Assembly (NCBI RefSeq): GCF_900105075.1
Contig: NZ_FNSK01000003.1
Span: forward strand, 216,982-280,981
Direction of reading: 5' to 3'
Length of the DNA: 64,000 nucleotides
DNA from: Rhodobacter sp. 24-YEA-8
GTDB lineage: Bacteria; Pseudomonadota; Alphaproteobacteria; Rhodobacterales; Rhodobacteraceae
Positions 52,795 through 61,365 of the stretch are shown one piece after another. The notes beneath the pieces were generated by a model, which did not search any database, was not told where the DNA came from, and saw nothing but the letters and a program-made list of their open reading frames with translations. Made by a program: the position numbers and the translations under genes. Positions within the stretch are counted from its first letter, which is position 1. Every line of letters starts with the position of its first letter.

Positions 52795-53574
52795 TCAGGC
52801 CCCCAGCCCGCGCGTGATAAGCGCGGCGGTTTCACGCAACCTGCCCAACAGTCGGGGGATCGACTCCTCGGGCATCCGAACGGAAGGGATGGCGAAATTG
52901 ATCGCAGCGACCAGAGTGCCGCCGCCGCTGTACAAGGGCACGCCGATCGACGACACGCCCTCTTCGAACTCACCGATATTGAAAGAGCACTCCTCGCGCA
53001 GGATCTGGCTGCGCTCGGCTTCCAGCGCCACCGGATCGGTGATCGTGCGCTCGGTAAAGCACTCACGCGGTTCCTTGAGGAAGGCGGAAAAGTCCTCATC
53101 GCTCAGATGCGCCATGAAGATCTTGCCCATGCTGGTGCAATGCAGCGGCGACGGTGCGCCCACCCGCGAATGCAGGTTCAGCATATGGCTGACGCGCCGG
53201 CTGCTGGCCCTGAGCAGATAGAAGGCATAAAATCCCTCGCGCCGGCCAAGGTGGGTCACCTCGCCGACCTCGTCGGTCAGCGCCTGAAGATGCGGTCGCG
53301 CCAGCTCGACGATATCAAGCCCGGCAAGCCGGTCAGCCCCGAGCCGCAGCAAATTTCCGCCAAGCCGGTAAGCCTGGGTCTGCGGGTCCTGGCTGAGGAA
53401 ATTGCGCGATTCCAGGGTGCGGACGATATCATAGACCGTCCCCTTGGAGACCGAGAGGTCCTTGGCGATCTCGCTGATGCCCTTGCCATGCGAACCGATG
53501 CTTTCCAGCACATCAACAGCCCGCAACAACGAGCGCAACAACTTGCGGTCAGTGCCTTCCGGCGCGTTTGTCAT
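52795..53574 (-). CDS. IclR-family transcriptional regulator
   Basis: 259 residues. An IclR-type winged helix (LLRAVDVLESIGSHGKGISE, SVSKGTVYDIVRTLESRNFL) is followed by the IclR effector domain (ETTHLGRREG-like strand, SPLHCTSMGKIFMAHLSDED, FNIGEFEEGVSSIGVPLYSG). It lies inside the operon, overlapping the MaoC stop, and probably senses the pathway substrate. The CGTACGAT repeats before the TRAP receptor gene are a candidate operator. Confidence 0.92.
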   Translation of the reverse strand: MTNAPEGTDRKLLRSLLRAVDVLESIGSHGKGISEIAKDLSVSKGTVYDIVRTLESRNFLSQDPQTQAYRLGGNLLRLGADRLAGLDIVELARPHLQALTDEVGEVTHLGRREGFYAFYLLRASSRRVSHMLNLHSRVGAPSPLHCTSMGKIFMAHLSDEDFSAFLKEPRECFTERTITDPVALEAERSQILREECSFNIGEFEEGVSSIGVPLYSGGGTLVAAINFAIPSVRMPEESIPRLLGRLRETAALITRGLGA

Positions 53575-54026
53575 GGGCTGGGCTCCTTGCTGTCGGGACG
53601 CGGACGCAAAACCTTGACCACTTTTTCACCGGTTGCGCAAAGCTCGCCACGCTGGTTGCGCACCTCTGCCGCGAAGAATATCTTGCGCCGGTCAACGTCA
53701 ACCGCATCGACCGTGACCGTGCACTGCACGGTGTCGCCGATCATCACCGGCGCAAGGCATTTCACCGAAAAGATCTGCGCTGCATAGCCGACCGGCTCAA
53801 GCCGCTCGTCCAGCAGGTTCACCGCACAGGCCGAGATATAGCCCGGCAGCAAAGCGCCATGCACGACGCGCCCGCCAAAGCGCCCCTCGGCATATTCGCG
53901 GTTCACATGGTTCGGATGCATATCGCCGCTGATGCCCGCAAAGAGATAGACATCCGATTCCGAGACCGTTCGACGCAGCGTCGCGCTCTCTCCTATGCTG
54001 ATTTCATGGATCGGATTCATGGTCAT
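53571..54026 (-). CDS. MaoC-family dehydratase (enoyl-CoA hydratase type)
   Basis: 151 residues, single hot-dog domain. The hydratase catalytic pair is in FAGISGDMHPNHVNREYAEG (Asp and His) with RFGGRVVHGALLPGYISA after it. Such proteins hydrate enoyl-CoA thioesters to (R)-3-hydroxyacyl-CoA. It overlaps the IclR gene by four bases and follows the TRAP genes directly. A second MaoC protein with similar layout is encoded at 63429. Confidence 0.88.
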   Translation of the reverse strand: MTMNPIHEISIGESATLRRTVSESDVYLFAGISGDMHPNHVNREYAEGRFGGRVVHGALLPGYISACAVNLLDERLEPVGYAAQIFSVKCLAPVMIGDTVQCTVTVDAVDVDRRKIFFAAEVRNQRGELCATGEKVVKVLRPRPDSKEPSP

Positions 54027-54027
54027 A

Positions 54028-55320
54028 TCAGGCGGCTCCCATGATAAGGTCGGGCAGGAAGAGAACGATTTGCGGGAAGAGGATCAGCGCCAGGATCAGC
54101 AGGAGCATGGCGAGGACGAAAGGCATGGTCTCGCGGATCACCACCGGCATCGGCACCTTGGCGATAGAGCCCGCGATCAGGATGCAAAGGCCAAATGGCG
54201 GCGTGATCAGGCCAAGGGCTGCTGTCATCACGATCACCATCGCCATTTGCAGCGGGTCGATCCCGACCGAGGCCGCAATCTGCTGCGCAATCGGCAGGAA
54301 GATGATCATCGCGGGAACCCCGTCGATGAAGAGGCCGACCGTGAAGAAGATCGCCACGATCAGCAAAAGGCCGGCGGTCGGGCCGATGTCACGCCCCCCG
54401 ATGAGGCCGGCGACCATTTCCGGCACCTGGAGATAGGCCACCATCCAGCCGAAAGCCACGGCAGCGGCAATGGCGAAAGTTGGCAAAGACACCATAAGCG
54501 CAGCATCCCTTGCGATCTGCGGCAGCTGGTTCAGCCGGATGCTGCGCAGCAGCACGATCACCACCAATGTATAGGCAACCGCGATAACGCCGGCCTCGGT
54601 CGGGGTGAAAACCGCCGAGAGAATGCCGCCAAAAATAATGACCGGCACCCCAAGCGGCAAAAGGCAGCGGCGGAAGGCCTGGAGGACTTCAGGTGCCCGG
54701 GCGCGCGGCGTCGGCTCGACCCCCATTCGCTTTGCCATGAACCAGGCCATTGCCATCTGAGAGATTCCGACCAGGGCGCCGGGGATGAAGCCGGCCAGGA
54801 AAAGCCGCGACATCGAGATATTGGTCAGCGAGCCATAGACGATCATCAGCACGCTGGGAGGGATGATCGCGCCCATGGTCGAGGAGGCCGCCGTGATCGC
54901 CGCCGAAAAGCCCGGCGAATAGCCACGCCTGACCATGGCCGGGATCATCATCGATCCCATCCCTGCCGTATCGGCGGTGGCAGTGCCGGAAACGGTGGCG
55001 AACATCATCGAGCAGAACACATTGACCTGGGCAATGCCGCCCCGGATATGGCCGACCAGAACCTGAGCAAGGTCAATGAAGCGGTCGGTGATATTGCCCT
55101 GGTTCATCAGGTATCCGGCCAGGATGAAGAAGGGAATCGCCAGCAGCGGAAAGTAATTCAGCGCCGCATACATCCGCTCGACCAGCAGCATCGGCGGCAT
55201 ACCGGTGCACATAATGGTCAGCATGGTTGCGGTGGCGAGGCCAACGGCCAGCGGAACCCGCAAGAAGAGCAATGTGCAAAGGCTGCCAAAGAGCAGCACG
55301 ACAAGCCAGGCCTCACTCAT
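54028..55320 (-). CDS. dctM: TRAP transporter large permease, DctM type
   Basis: 430 residues with about 12 hydrophobic segments and the DctM signatures VPLAVGLATATMLT near the start, ALNYFPLLAIPFFILAGYLM, and SSTMGAIIPPSVLMIVYGSL. It is the sodium-coupled permease of a TRAP system that imports carboxylates or sugar acids. ATG-stop overlap with the small permease gene upstream. Confidence 0.95.
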   Translation of the reverse strand: MSEAWLVVLLFGSLCTLLFLRVPLAVGLATATMLTIMCTGMPPMLLVERMYAALNYFPLLAIPFFILAGYLMNQGNITDRFIDLAQVLVGHIRGGIAQVNVFCSMMFATVSGTATADTAGMGSMMIPAMVRRGYSPGFSAAITAASSTMGAIIPPSVLMIVYGSLTNISMSRLFLAGFIPGALVGISQMAMAWFMAKRMGVEPTPRARAPEVLQAFRRCLLPLGVPVIIFGGILSAVFTPTEAGVIAVAYTLVVIVLLRSIRLNQLPQIARDAALMVSLPTFAIAAAVAFGWMVAYLQVPEMVAGLIGGRDIGPTAGLLLIVAIFFTVGLFIDGVPAMIIFLPIAQQIAASVGIDPLQMAMVIVMTAALGLITPPFGLCILIAGSIAKVPMPVVIRETMPFVLAMLLLILALILFPQIVLFLPDLIMGAA

Positions 55321-55823
55321 GCATTTTCTCCCCGCTCGCCGAACACCACGCCGAAAAGATTCCAGAGCCCTGAAATCGTGAACAAAGCCCCGCTGAGCGG
55401 CATGATCAGCATTGTGTAGCCTTGTGGGATTCCCAGCGAGAAGGAGTGCCGCATCATGCCTGCCATCGCGAATTTCCAGCCATAGACCAGGAAAAGAAGA
55501 CCAAGACCGGTGAAGAGGGCATGGCCAAGGATCTCCAGCCCGCGCGCAACCGGACTGCCGGGCGCCACGACGCCGGAAAGGAGGTCAACCGCGAAATGCT
55601 CTTTGCGCAGCGCCGCCACCGAACCGCCAAGAAAAGCGATCCAGACAAAGCAGATCGTCGCCGTCTCCATCGACCAGATGAAGGAATGGCGAAACAGATT
55701 TCGTGCTACCAGCTCCAACAGAAGCGCGCCGCACATCACCACCAGCAGGATGGCGCAGAAATTGAGGATCAGGCTGTCGGCCGCAGCAAAAAGCCGCGCC
55801 ACCCGCCCGGGACGATGGGTCAT
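55317..55823 (-). CDS. dctQ: TRAP transporter small permease, DctQ type
   Basis: About 168 residues with four membrane helices (LILNFCAILLVVMCGALLLE, ETATICFVWIAFLGGSVAAL, HALFTGLGLLFLVYGWKFAM, GYTMLIMPLSGALFTISGLW). The Arg-His-Ser-Phe-Ile-Trp sequence and KEHFAVDLL are typical of DctQ. The ATG at 55823 is chosen because AAGGA lies eight bases before. It pairs with DctM and the DctP receptor. Confidence 0.92.
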   Translation of the reverse strand: MTHRPGRVARLFAAADSLILNFCAILLVVMCGALLLELVARNLFRHSFIWSMETATICFVWIAFLGGSVAALRKEHFAVDLLSGVVAPGSPVARGLEILGHALFTGLGLLFLVYGWKFAMAGMMRHSFSLGIPQGYTMLIMPLSGALFTISGLWNLFGVVFGERGENA

Positions 55824-55885
55824 CGGAACTGTCCTTGAGGAGCCCGATCGCCGCAACATGGGCGCCCGGGTCGGGTTGTCTGCGT

Positions 55886-56872
55886 TCAGAGACCGCGAAT
55901 CGCGGTGAGAAGATCAATCGCGTCGGCTTCGGTTGCCACCCGCTCGTAAAACGCGGCCAGCGGCGCGCGGAAAGCCGGAATATCGACTTCTGAGATCACC
56001 GCACCGCCCTTAATCAGGCCCTCGATCGCTCGCTCCTGGAATTTCAGCGACAGATCAAGCAGGCGCTGACCGGCCGCATCGAAAGCCGCCTCGACCTCGT
56101 CGCGCAGATCTTCCGGTATCTTAGCCAGCGACGTATCCGACGCGATCACAAGCGCAACATAGAAGGAGTGATCGGTCTTGGAGATGTAATTGGCCACTTC
56201 GTGAAGCTTGTAGGTGAAAAGCACGTCAGGTGCGTTTTCCACCGCCTGGACCACGCCCTGGCGCATTGCTGCAACCACTTCAGGCATCGGCAGATTCACC
56301 GGGCTGGCGCCATAGGTCGACCAGACTTCTGATTCGATGGGATTGGCCTGCACACGCATCCGCGGCGCAAGCTTCGCCATATCGGCGGGGCTGGAGATTT
56401 CACCCTTGCTGTTGGCGACCCAGCGGCTGCCGACGGTCGAGGGCGCCTTCAGGGAAATGCCCAGACCGGCAGCGGCGACCTGATCTTCCAGCAGGGTCCA
56501 GACCGGGCTGTCCGGCGCCATCGCGGCGCGGTAAACCTGATAATCAGCAAAGATATAGGGCACGCTGAAAAGCTGAAGCTGCGGCACATAGGTTGCGAAA
56601 TTCGCCCCGCCAACCACCGCGATGTCAAGCGACCCGCTGCGCAGCCCTTCGATCATGCTCAGTTCATCGCCAAGCTGCTGGTTCGGGTAGATACGCAGCC
56701 CGACCCGGCCCTCGGTACGGGCGCGAAGCTCTTCATCCAGCAGGGTCAGCGTTGCGTAATAGAGCCCGTCCTGGTTGCCCTCGGTGCCAGCGGAAAGCGT
56801 GATTTCCTGCGCCGTTGCAGCCCCGCCGAAGAACAGCGCGGAGACCGCGGCTGCGATGGTAGATCTGAACAT
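55886..56872 (-). CDS. dctP: TRAP transporter substrate-binding protein, DctP type
   Basis: 328 residues with a signal peptide (IAAAVSALFFGGAATAQ). The DctP fold is visible: RIYPNQQLGDELSMIEGLRS, FSVPYIFADYQVYRA, and the conserved carboxylate-binding Arg region APRMRVQANPIESEVWSTYG. It captures an organic acid in the periplasm. AGGAG lies four bases before the ATG. First gene of the leftward operon, behind the CGTACGAT operator cluster. Confidence 0.94.
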   Translation of the reverse strand: MFRSTIAAAVSALFFGGAATAQEITLSAGTEGNQDGLYYATLTLLDEELRARTEGRVGLRIYPNQQLGDELSMIEGLRSGSLDIAVVGGANFATYVPQLQLFSVPYIFADYQVYRAAMAPDSPVWTLLEDQVAAAGLGISLKAPSTVGSRWVANSKGEISSPADMAKLAPRMRVQANPIESEVWSTYGASPVNLPMPEVVAAMRQGVVQAVENAPDVLFTYKLHEVANYISKTDHSFYVALVIASDTSLAKIPEDLRDEVEAAFDAAGQRLLDLSLKFQERAIEGLIKGGAVISEVDIPAFRAPLAAFYERVATEADAIDLLTAIRGL

Positions 56873-56880
56873 TTTTCTCC

Positions 56881-56928
56881 TCCCAGAGATCGTACGATTA
56901 TACCGTACGATGTACGATAATTCTGGGA
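56881..56928 (-). promoter_or_regulatory. Operator cluster before the TRAP operon
   Basis: Three copies of a CGTACGAT-like core: ATCGTACGAT at 56889-56898, CGTACGA at 56904-56910 and GTACGAT at 56912-56918. They sit inside an outer inverted repeat TCCCAGA/TCTGGGA (56881-56887 and 56922-56928). This is immediately upstream of the dctP ribosome site. A binding site for the IclR regulator of the operon is the likely reading. Confidence 0.55.
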
Positions 56929-57042
56929 GAATATTTTTGCCGCTGTCAACTGCCCTCAGAGCGAAAGCGCGACACAGCAGGGCAGTTCGAAATTATGATA
57001 TTGATATTGCTCTTCTAATTTTTACATGCCCGGCCACAAACC

Positions 57043-57093
57043 GGTCCGGGGCGACCCTGCGGCTGGGTCGCCCTGGACCGGAGTCGCCTTTTT
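57043..57093 (+). terminator. Strong hairpin with T-run in the ABC operon leader
   Basis: A 15-base-pair stem with one mismatch (57043-57057 with 57065-57079, seven-base loop) is followed ten bases later by TTTTT at 57089-57093. It lies between the divergent TRAP and ABC operons, about 290 bases before the first permease start, so it cannot end either gene. It may be an attenuator in the leader of the ABC transcript, or a barrier between the two promoters. Confidence 0.5.
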
Positions 57094-57370
57094 CCTGCCT
57101 TCGGTCAGGGTGAGCCGCCCTTGTCGGTCGGGCCTTCTTTCCTGTGCCTCCCCTGCCCTTTTCGCGCGGCTGCCTGTCGGGGGGGGTAGTCGCAAAAGTG
57201 AACGCACTATGGAAATATTTCGTTTGCCAATCCTGCGGCGGCAGGGCTACCCCAGGATCAGGGAGCGGAGCAATCCGCGGGAGTAATCTGGAGAAATCAG
57301 TCAGAACGCTCGTGGCCTGCAGAGGCCCGCGATGCCGAATGCTGTGCGGCGGGAGGAGCTCAACACAGGT

Positions 57371-58054
57371 ATGACTTATGTTTTCGTATTCGATGCCGTC
57401 CTGAGGGCCTGGCCGAGACTGCTGGAAGGTGCGATCTATACGATCCAGCTTTCGGTGATCTCTATCGCGCTCGGCTTTGTCCTCGGAACGCTTTGCGCCA
57501 TCGTACGCCACCAGAACCTGCGCATCCTGAACCCACTGGTCTCGGTCTATGTCGATGTGATCCGCAACACGCCGTTTCTGGTCCAGGCCTTCCTGGTGTT
57601 CTTCGGCCTTTCCACCGCAGGGATCCAGCTTTCCGCCCAGACCGCCGCCATCCTCGCGATAACGCTCAATGTCGGGGCCTATAGCTGCGAGATCATGCGC
57701 GCCGGCCTCGAATCGATCCATCGCAGCCAGATCGAGGCCGCGGAATCGCTGGGCATGTCAAAAAGCGCGATCTACTGGCACGTGATCTTGCTGCCCGCGA
57801 CCGAGCGCGTCTATCCGGCACTGACCAGCCAGTTCATCCTGATGATGCTGGCCACCTCGGTCACGTCGCAGATCTCGGCCGAAGAGCTGACCGGCATTGC
57901 CAATATCATCCAATCGGAAACCTTCCGCAGCTTTGAGACCTATATCGTGGTCGGCGTGATCTATATCGGTCTGTCTTTGCTGTTCCGGCTCGGCTTCTGG
58001 CTGATCGGCCAGGTTCTCTTCCGCCGCAAGCGCCTGCTTGGCACCAGCGTGTGA
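57371..58054 (+). CDS. Polar amino-acid-type ABC transporter permease 1
   Basis: About 227 residues with five or so membrane helices and the HisMQ-family loop (SVYVDVIRNTPFLVQAFLVF near residue 55-75; QIEAAESLGMSKSAIYWHVI, the EAA loop contacting the ATPase). The start at 57371 is preceded by GGGAGGAG some 12 bases upstream; an earlier ATG at 57332 is possible. It forms the channel with the next permease. The substrate could be an amino acid or, given the neighbours, a sugar acid derivative. Confidence 0.88.
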   Translation: MTYVFVFDAVLRAWPRLLEGAIYTIQLSVISIALGFVLGTLCAIVRHQNLRILNPLVSVYVDVIRNTPFLVQAFLVFFGLSTAGIQLSAQTAAILAITLNVGAYSCEIMRAGLESIHRSQIEAAESLGMSKSAIYWHVILLPATERVYPALTSQFILMMLATSVTSQISAEELTGIANIIQSETFRSFETYIVVGVIYIGLSLLFRLGFWLIGQVLFRRKRLLGTSV

Positions 58055-58067
58055 GAGGGACCTGATC

Positions 58068-58712
58068 ATGATGACACTCACGCAATTCAACTACATTCTC
58101 ACCGGCGCAATGTGGACAGTCGGGCTGTCGCTGATCGCCTTTATCGGGGGCGGCCTGCTCGGCTTCATCATTGCCCTGATGCGGGTCTCGCCCAATCGCT
58201 GGATCAGGGGTGCAACCTGGGTCTATATCCAGCTTATCCAGGGCACGCCGCTGCTGATCCTGCTGTTCCTCAGCTATTTCGGCATGAGCCTGCTCGGCTA
58301 TCGGCCCAGCCCGTTTTTTGCGGTGGCGCTTGGCTTCTCGATCTATGCCTCTGCCTTTCTGGGCGAGATCTGGCGCGGCGCCATTGAATCGGTGAACCGC
58401 TCGCAATGGGAGGCCTCGGCCTGCCTTGGCTTCGACCGCTTTCAACAGCTGTCCCGGATCATCATTCCGCAGGCCGTTCGCATCGCCACGCCGCCGACAG
58501 TGGGCTTCATGGTGCAGGTCGTGAAACACACCTCACTAGCCTCGATTGTCGGCTTTGTCGAACTGACCCGGGCCGCGCAGGTTATCAACAACGCGATCTT
58601 CCAGCCCTTCATGATCTACCTGCTTATTGCGGCGATCTATTTCGCGATCTGCTACCCGCTTTCCCAACTTAGCAAGAAACTGGAAGGAGCCCTGAATGTC
58701 TCCGGTCGTTAG
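58068..58712 (+). CDS. Polar amino-acid-type ABC transporter permease 2
   Basis: About 214 residues, same fold as the preceding permease: helix pattern from LTQFNYILTGAMWTVGLSLI, the QLIQGTPLLILLFLSYFGM loop and the EAA loop QWEASACLGFDRFQQLSRII. The ATG at 58068 has GAGAGGG about ten bases before. It ends 17 bases inside the ATPase gene, so the two are translationally coupled. Confidence 0.9.
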   Translation: MMTLTQFNYILTGAMWTVGLSLIAFIGGGLLGFIIALMRVSPNRWIRGATWVYIQLIQGTPLLILLFLSYFGMSLLGYRPSPFFAVALGFSIYASAFLGEIWRGAIESVNRSQWEASACLGFDRFQQLSRIIIPQAVRIATPPTVGFMVQVVKHTSLASIVGFVELTRAAQVINNAIFQPFMIYLLIAAIYFAICYPLSQLSKKLEGALNVSGR

Positions 58713-59430
58713 TGTCAAGGATGTCCACAAAAGCTTTGGCGCTTTTGAGGTGCTTAAAGGGGTCTCCCTCGATGTTGCGCGCGGCCAGATGGTTGCGATC
58801 ATCGGGAAAAGCGGCTCGGGTAAAAGCACGCTCCTGCGTTGCCTCAACGGGCTTGAAAGCATCAGCTCCGGTAAAATCTCCATCTGCGACGTGCCGGTGA
58901 ATGAGATCGGGGGACAAGAGCTGCGCCGGCTGCGGATGCGGGTCGGGATCGTGTTCCAGGGCTATAACCTGTTTCCGCATCTGACCGTGCGAAGGAATAT
59001 CACCCTCGCCCTGACTACCATCAAAAAGATGGCGCGGACCGCAGCGGATGCCATCGCAGACCGTGTGCTGGATCAGGTCGGCATGACCGAAAAGGCAGAA
59101 TCCTATCCCGAGCAGCTCTCGGGCGGGCAGCAGCAGCGGGTGGCAATTGCGCGCTCACTGGCTATGGAACCCGAACTGATCCTGTTTGACGAGGTGACAT
59201 CGGCGCTGGACCCGGAACTGACGGGTGAAGTGCTGAAGGTCATGGAAAGCCTCGCCAAAGGCGGCATGACCATGGTGCTGGTCACCCATGAGATGGGTTT
59301 CGCCAAAAAGGCGGCGGATGTCGTCGTCTACATGCATGAAGGCAAGGTCTGGGAAGCAGGCCCGCCCAACGAGATTTTTGTCAATCCGAAGACCCAGGAG
59401 CTCGCCAGGTTCCTGAGCAGCGAGCTTTGA
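58696..59430 (+). CDS. Polar amino-acid-type ABC transporter ATP-binding protein
   Basis: 244 residues, complete ATPase: Walker A GKSGSGKSTLLR, Q-loop VFQGYNLFPHLT, signature LSGGQQQRVAIARSL, Walker B LILFDEVTSALD, switch His in VLVTHEMG. It closely follows the GlnQ/HisP pattern. It powers import through the two preceding permeases. Confidence 0.95.
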   Translation: MSPVVSVKDVHKSFGAFEVLKGVSLDVARGQMVAIIGKSGSGKSTLLRCLNGLESISSGKISICDVPVNEIGGQELRRLRMRVGIVFQGYNLFPHLTVRRNITLALTTIKKMARTAADAIADRVLDQVGMTEKAESYPEQLSGGQQQRVAIARSLAMEPELILFDEVTSALDPELTGEVLKVMESLAKGGMTMVLVTHEMGFAKKAADVVVYMHEGKVWEAGPPNEIFVNPKTQELARFLSSEL

Positions 59431-59462
59431 AAGAAATAAACCAACAGGAGGAGGAGAGAACC

Positions 59463-60260
59463 ATGTTGAGAAGAACACTGCTTGCCGCACTGGTCGGCGC
59501 AACCACCCTGACAGGCGCCGGCTTTGCCGCCGCCGATACGCTGGAAGACATCAGAACACGCGGCAAGATCCTTGTCGGGATAGACCTCAACTTCCCGCCC
59601 TTTGGCACGCTGGATGCAGATCTGAAGCCGGTCGGCTCTGACGTTGCGGCAGCAAAGATGTTGGCGGAACACCTGGGAGTTGACCTTGAGATCGTCGAAT
59701 TGAACGGCCCGAACCGGGTTCCCTATCTGCTGACCAGCAATGTGGATGTGGTGATTTCGAGCTTCTCGATCACGCCCGAGCGTCAGGAAGTCATCGATTT
59801 CTCCTACCCCTATTCGGCGTCGGAAAGCTCGATCATGGCACCCGCCGAAGTGAACATCTCCACCCTTGAGGATCTGGCCGGCAAGCGCATCGGCGTGGTG
59901 CGCGGCAATCTGCAGGACACGCTTCTGGTGCCGATCGTCCCCGAAGGCACGCAGCTGGTGCGCTTTGATGATGACGCCTCGAATGTGGTCGCGCTGCTTT
60001 CCGGCCAGGTCGTCGCCATCGGCGCCTCGGCCGAGCTACTGCCCTCGATCACGCAGCGCGCACCCGACAAGAATATCGAGCGCAAGCTGGCAATCAAGAT
60101 CGTCCCCCAGGGGATCGGCGTGCGCAAGGAAGAGCCGGCCCTTCTGGCAGCGGTCAATGAGTTCGTGCTGACCAATCTCGAGAACGGGCGCCTCAAAGAG
60201 ACCTATGCCGAGAATGTCGGCTTCCCGCTCGCCGACCTCAGCGAATACCTGCCGAAGTGA
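59463..60260 (+). CDS. ABC transporter substrate-binding protein, family 3
   Basis: 265 residues with a signal peptide (LLAALVGATTLTGAGFAAA) and the SBP_bac_3 fold: ILVGIDLNFPPFGTLDADLK, NRVPYLLTSNVDVVISSFSI, TPERQEVIDFSYPYSASES, LAGKRIGVVRGNLQD. The binding-site Arg (TPERQEVIDFS) is retained, so the ligand probably carries a carboxylate. The ATG at 59463 has AGGAGGAG upstream. Fourth gene of the ABC operon. Confidence 0.92.
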   Translation: MLRRTLLAALVGATTLTGAGFAAADTLEDIRTRGKILVGIDLNFPPFGTLDADLKPVGSDVAAAKMLAEHLGVDLEIVELNGPNRVPYLLTSNVDVVISSFSITPERQEVIDFSYPYSASESSIMAPAEVNISTLEDLAGKRIGVVRGNLQDTLLVPIVPEGTQLVRFDDDASNVVALLSGQVVAIGASAELLPSITQRAPDKNIERKLAIKIVPQGIGVRKEEPALLAAVNEFVLTNLENGRLKETYAENVGFPLADLSEYLPK

Positions 60261-60354
60261 CAGAGCTGCCGCAGATCACTGTCCCCGGTGGTCCGGCTTC
60301 TCGACAATCCGGCCGGCCCCCAGGGGCCGGTCGACATCAGTAACAGGATTGCAG

Positions 60355-61239
60355 ATGACTTATCCCACCCTGACACATGCCCGCATCGGTCTTATCGGCC
60401 TTGGCCTTATGGGCCATGGTATCGGTCGCAGCCTGCTGCGCAAAGGGTTTGCGCTTTCGGTGCTTGGCCATCGCAACCGCCAGCCCGTCGAAAGCCTTGT
60501 CGGGCTTGGCGCTCAGGAGGCAACCGACCCGGCGGCACTTGCCCGCGCCTCGGATGTGATCCTGATCTGCGTCACCGGCTCGCCGCAGGTCGAGGCGCTG
60601 ATCTATGGCGAGAATGGCGTGCTTTCGGCCTTGCAACCCGCTCAGGTGGTGATCGACTGCTCAACCAGCGATCCGCGCTCCAGCGCGCGGATCCTTGCGG
60701 ATATTGAAGCAAAAGGCGGCTGGTTCGTTGATGCCCCGCTTGGCCGCACCCCGGTCGAGGCCGAGGAAGGCCGGCTGAACACCATGGTGGGCGCCCCATC
60801 GGACCTGCTGGAAGCAGTTCGCCCGGTGCTGGCCGCCTATTGCGAGAATATCGTTCATGCCGGTCCGGCGCTTTCGGCCCAGAAGCTGAAGCTGATCAAC
60901 AATTTCGTCGTCGTCAGCACCACCTGCATCCTTGCCGAGGCAATCGAGGCCGGCCAGCTGAACGGTGTCGATGCCGCGGCCCTTTATGCCCTGATGAGCA
61001 AGGGCCCGCTGGGCGGTGGCCTTCTGGACATGATCCTCGGCGGCGCTGTCGAGGGGCGCTATGACGCGATGAAATTCTCGGTCGGCAATGCCGCAAAGGA
61101 CATTGGCTACTTCAACAATATGATGTCCGGCCAGGCCCGCGTGACACGCCTGTCGCAGGATGTTTCCCAGGTCATGGAGGAGGCAGTCTCACGCGGGCAG
61201 GCCGCCGCATATCTGCCCGAAATTGCCCGACGCGGCTGA
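60355..61239 (+). CDS. NAD(P)-dependent 3-hydroxyisobutyrate-dehydrogenase-family reductase
   Basis: 294 residues. Rossmann loop IGLIGLGLMGHGIGRSLLRK, VIDCSTSDPRSSARILADIE (substrate-binding DxST region), FVDAPLGRTPVEAEEGRLNT, and the catalytic Lys in AQKLKLINNFVVVSTTCILA. The usual DAPVSGG-type motif is changed to DAPLGRTP, as in tartronate-semialdehyde/sulfolactaldehyde or other less common members. It may oxidise a beta-hydroxy acid or reduce a semialdehyde. AGGA precedes the ATG. It sits between the ABC transporter and the keto-deoxy-sugar-acid dehydratase. Confidence 0.88.
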   Translation: MTYPTLTHARIGLIGLGLMGHGIGRSLLRKGFALSVLGHRNRQPVESLVGLGAQEATDPAALARASDVILICVTGSPQVEALIYGENGVLSALQPAQVVIDCSTSDPRSSARILADIEAKGGWFVDAPLGRTPVEAEEGRLNTMVGAPSDLLEAVRPVLAAYCENIVHAGPALSAQKLKLINNFVVVSTTCILAEAIEAGQLNGVDAAALYALMSKGPLGGGLLDMILGGAVEGRYDAMKFSVGNAAKDIGYFNNMMSGQARVTRLSQDVSQVMEEAVSRGQAAAYLPEIARRG

Positions 61240-61365
61240 ACAGAGCCGCCCGCCCCCTCGTCCATCACCCACCGGCCAGCCCGCTTTCTCCGCGACAGCG
61301 GCCCGGCCTCTTTATGCGAATTTCCGGCCGGCCACAGGTCGCCATACTGACCAAAGGATCCCGAC

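Noticed and set aside
53995..55419. 474-codon plus-strand frame, His/Asp/Arg rich, opposite dctM
   Set aside because: The composition is that of the reverse complement of hydrophobic transmembrane codons.
57026..57286. 86-codon frame between the TRAP and ABC operons
   Set aside because: It is made largely of the hairpin sequence, has no ribosome site and no protein-like pattern.
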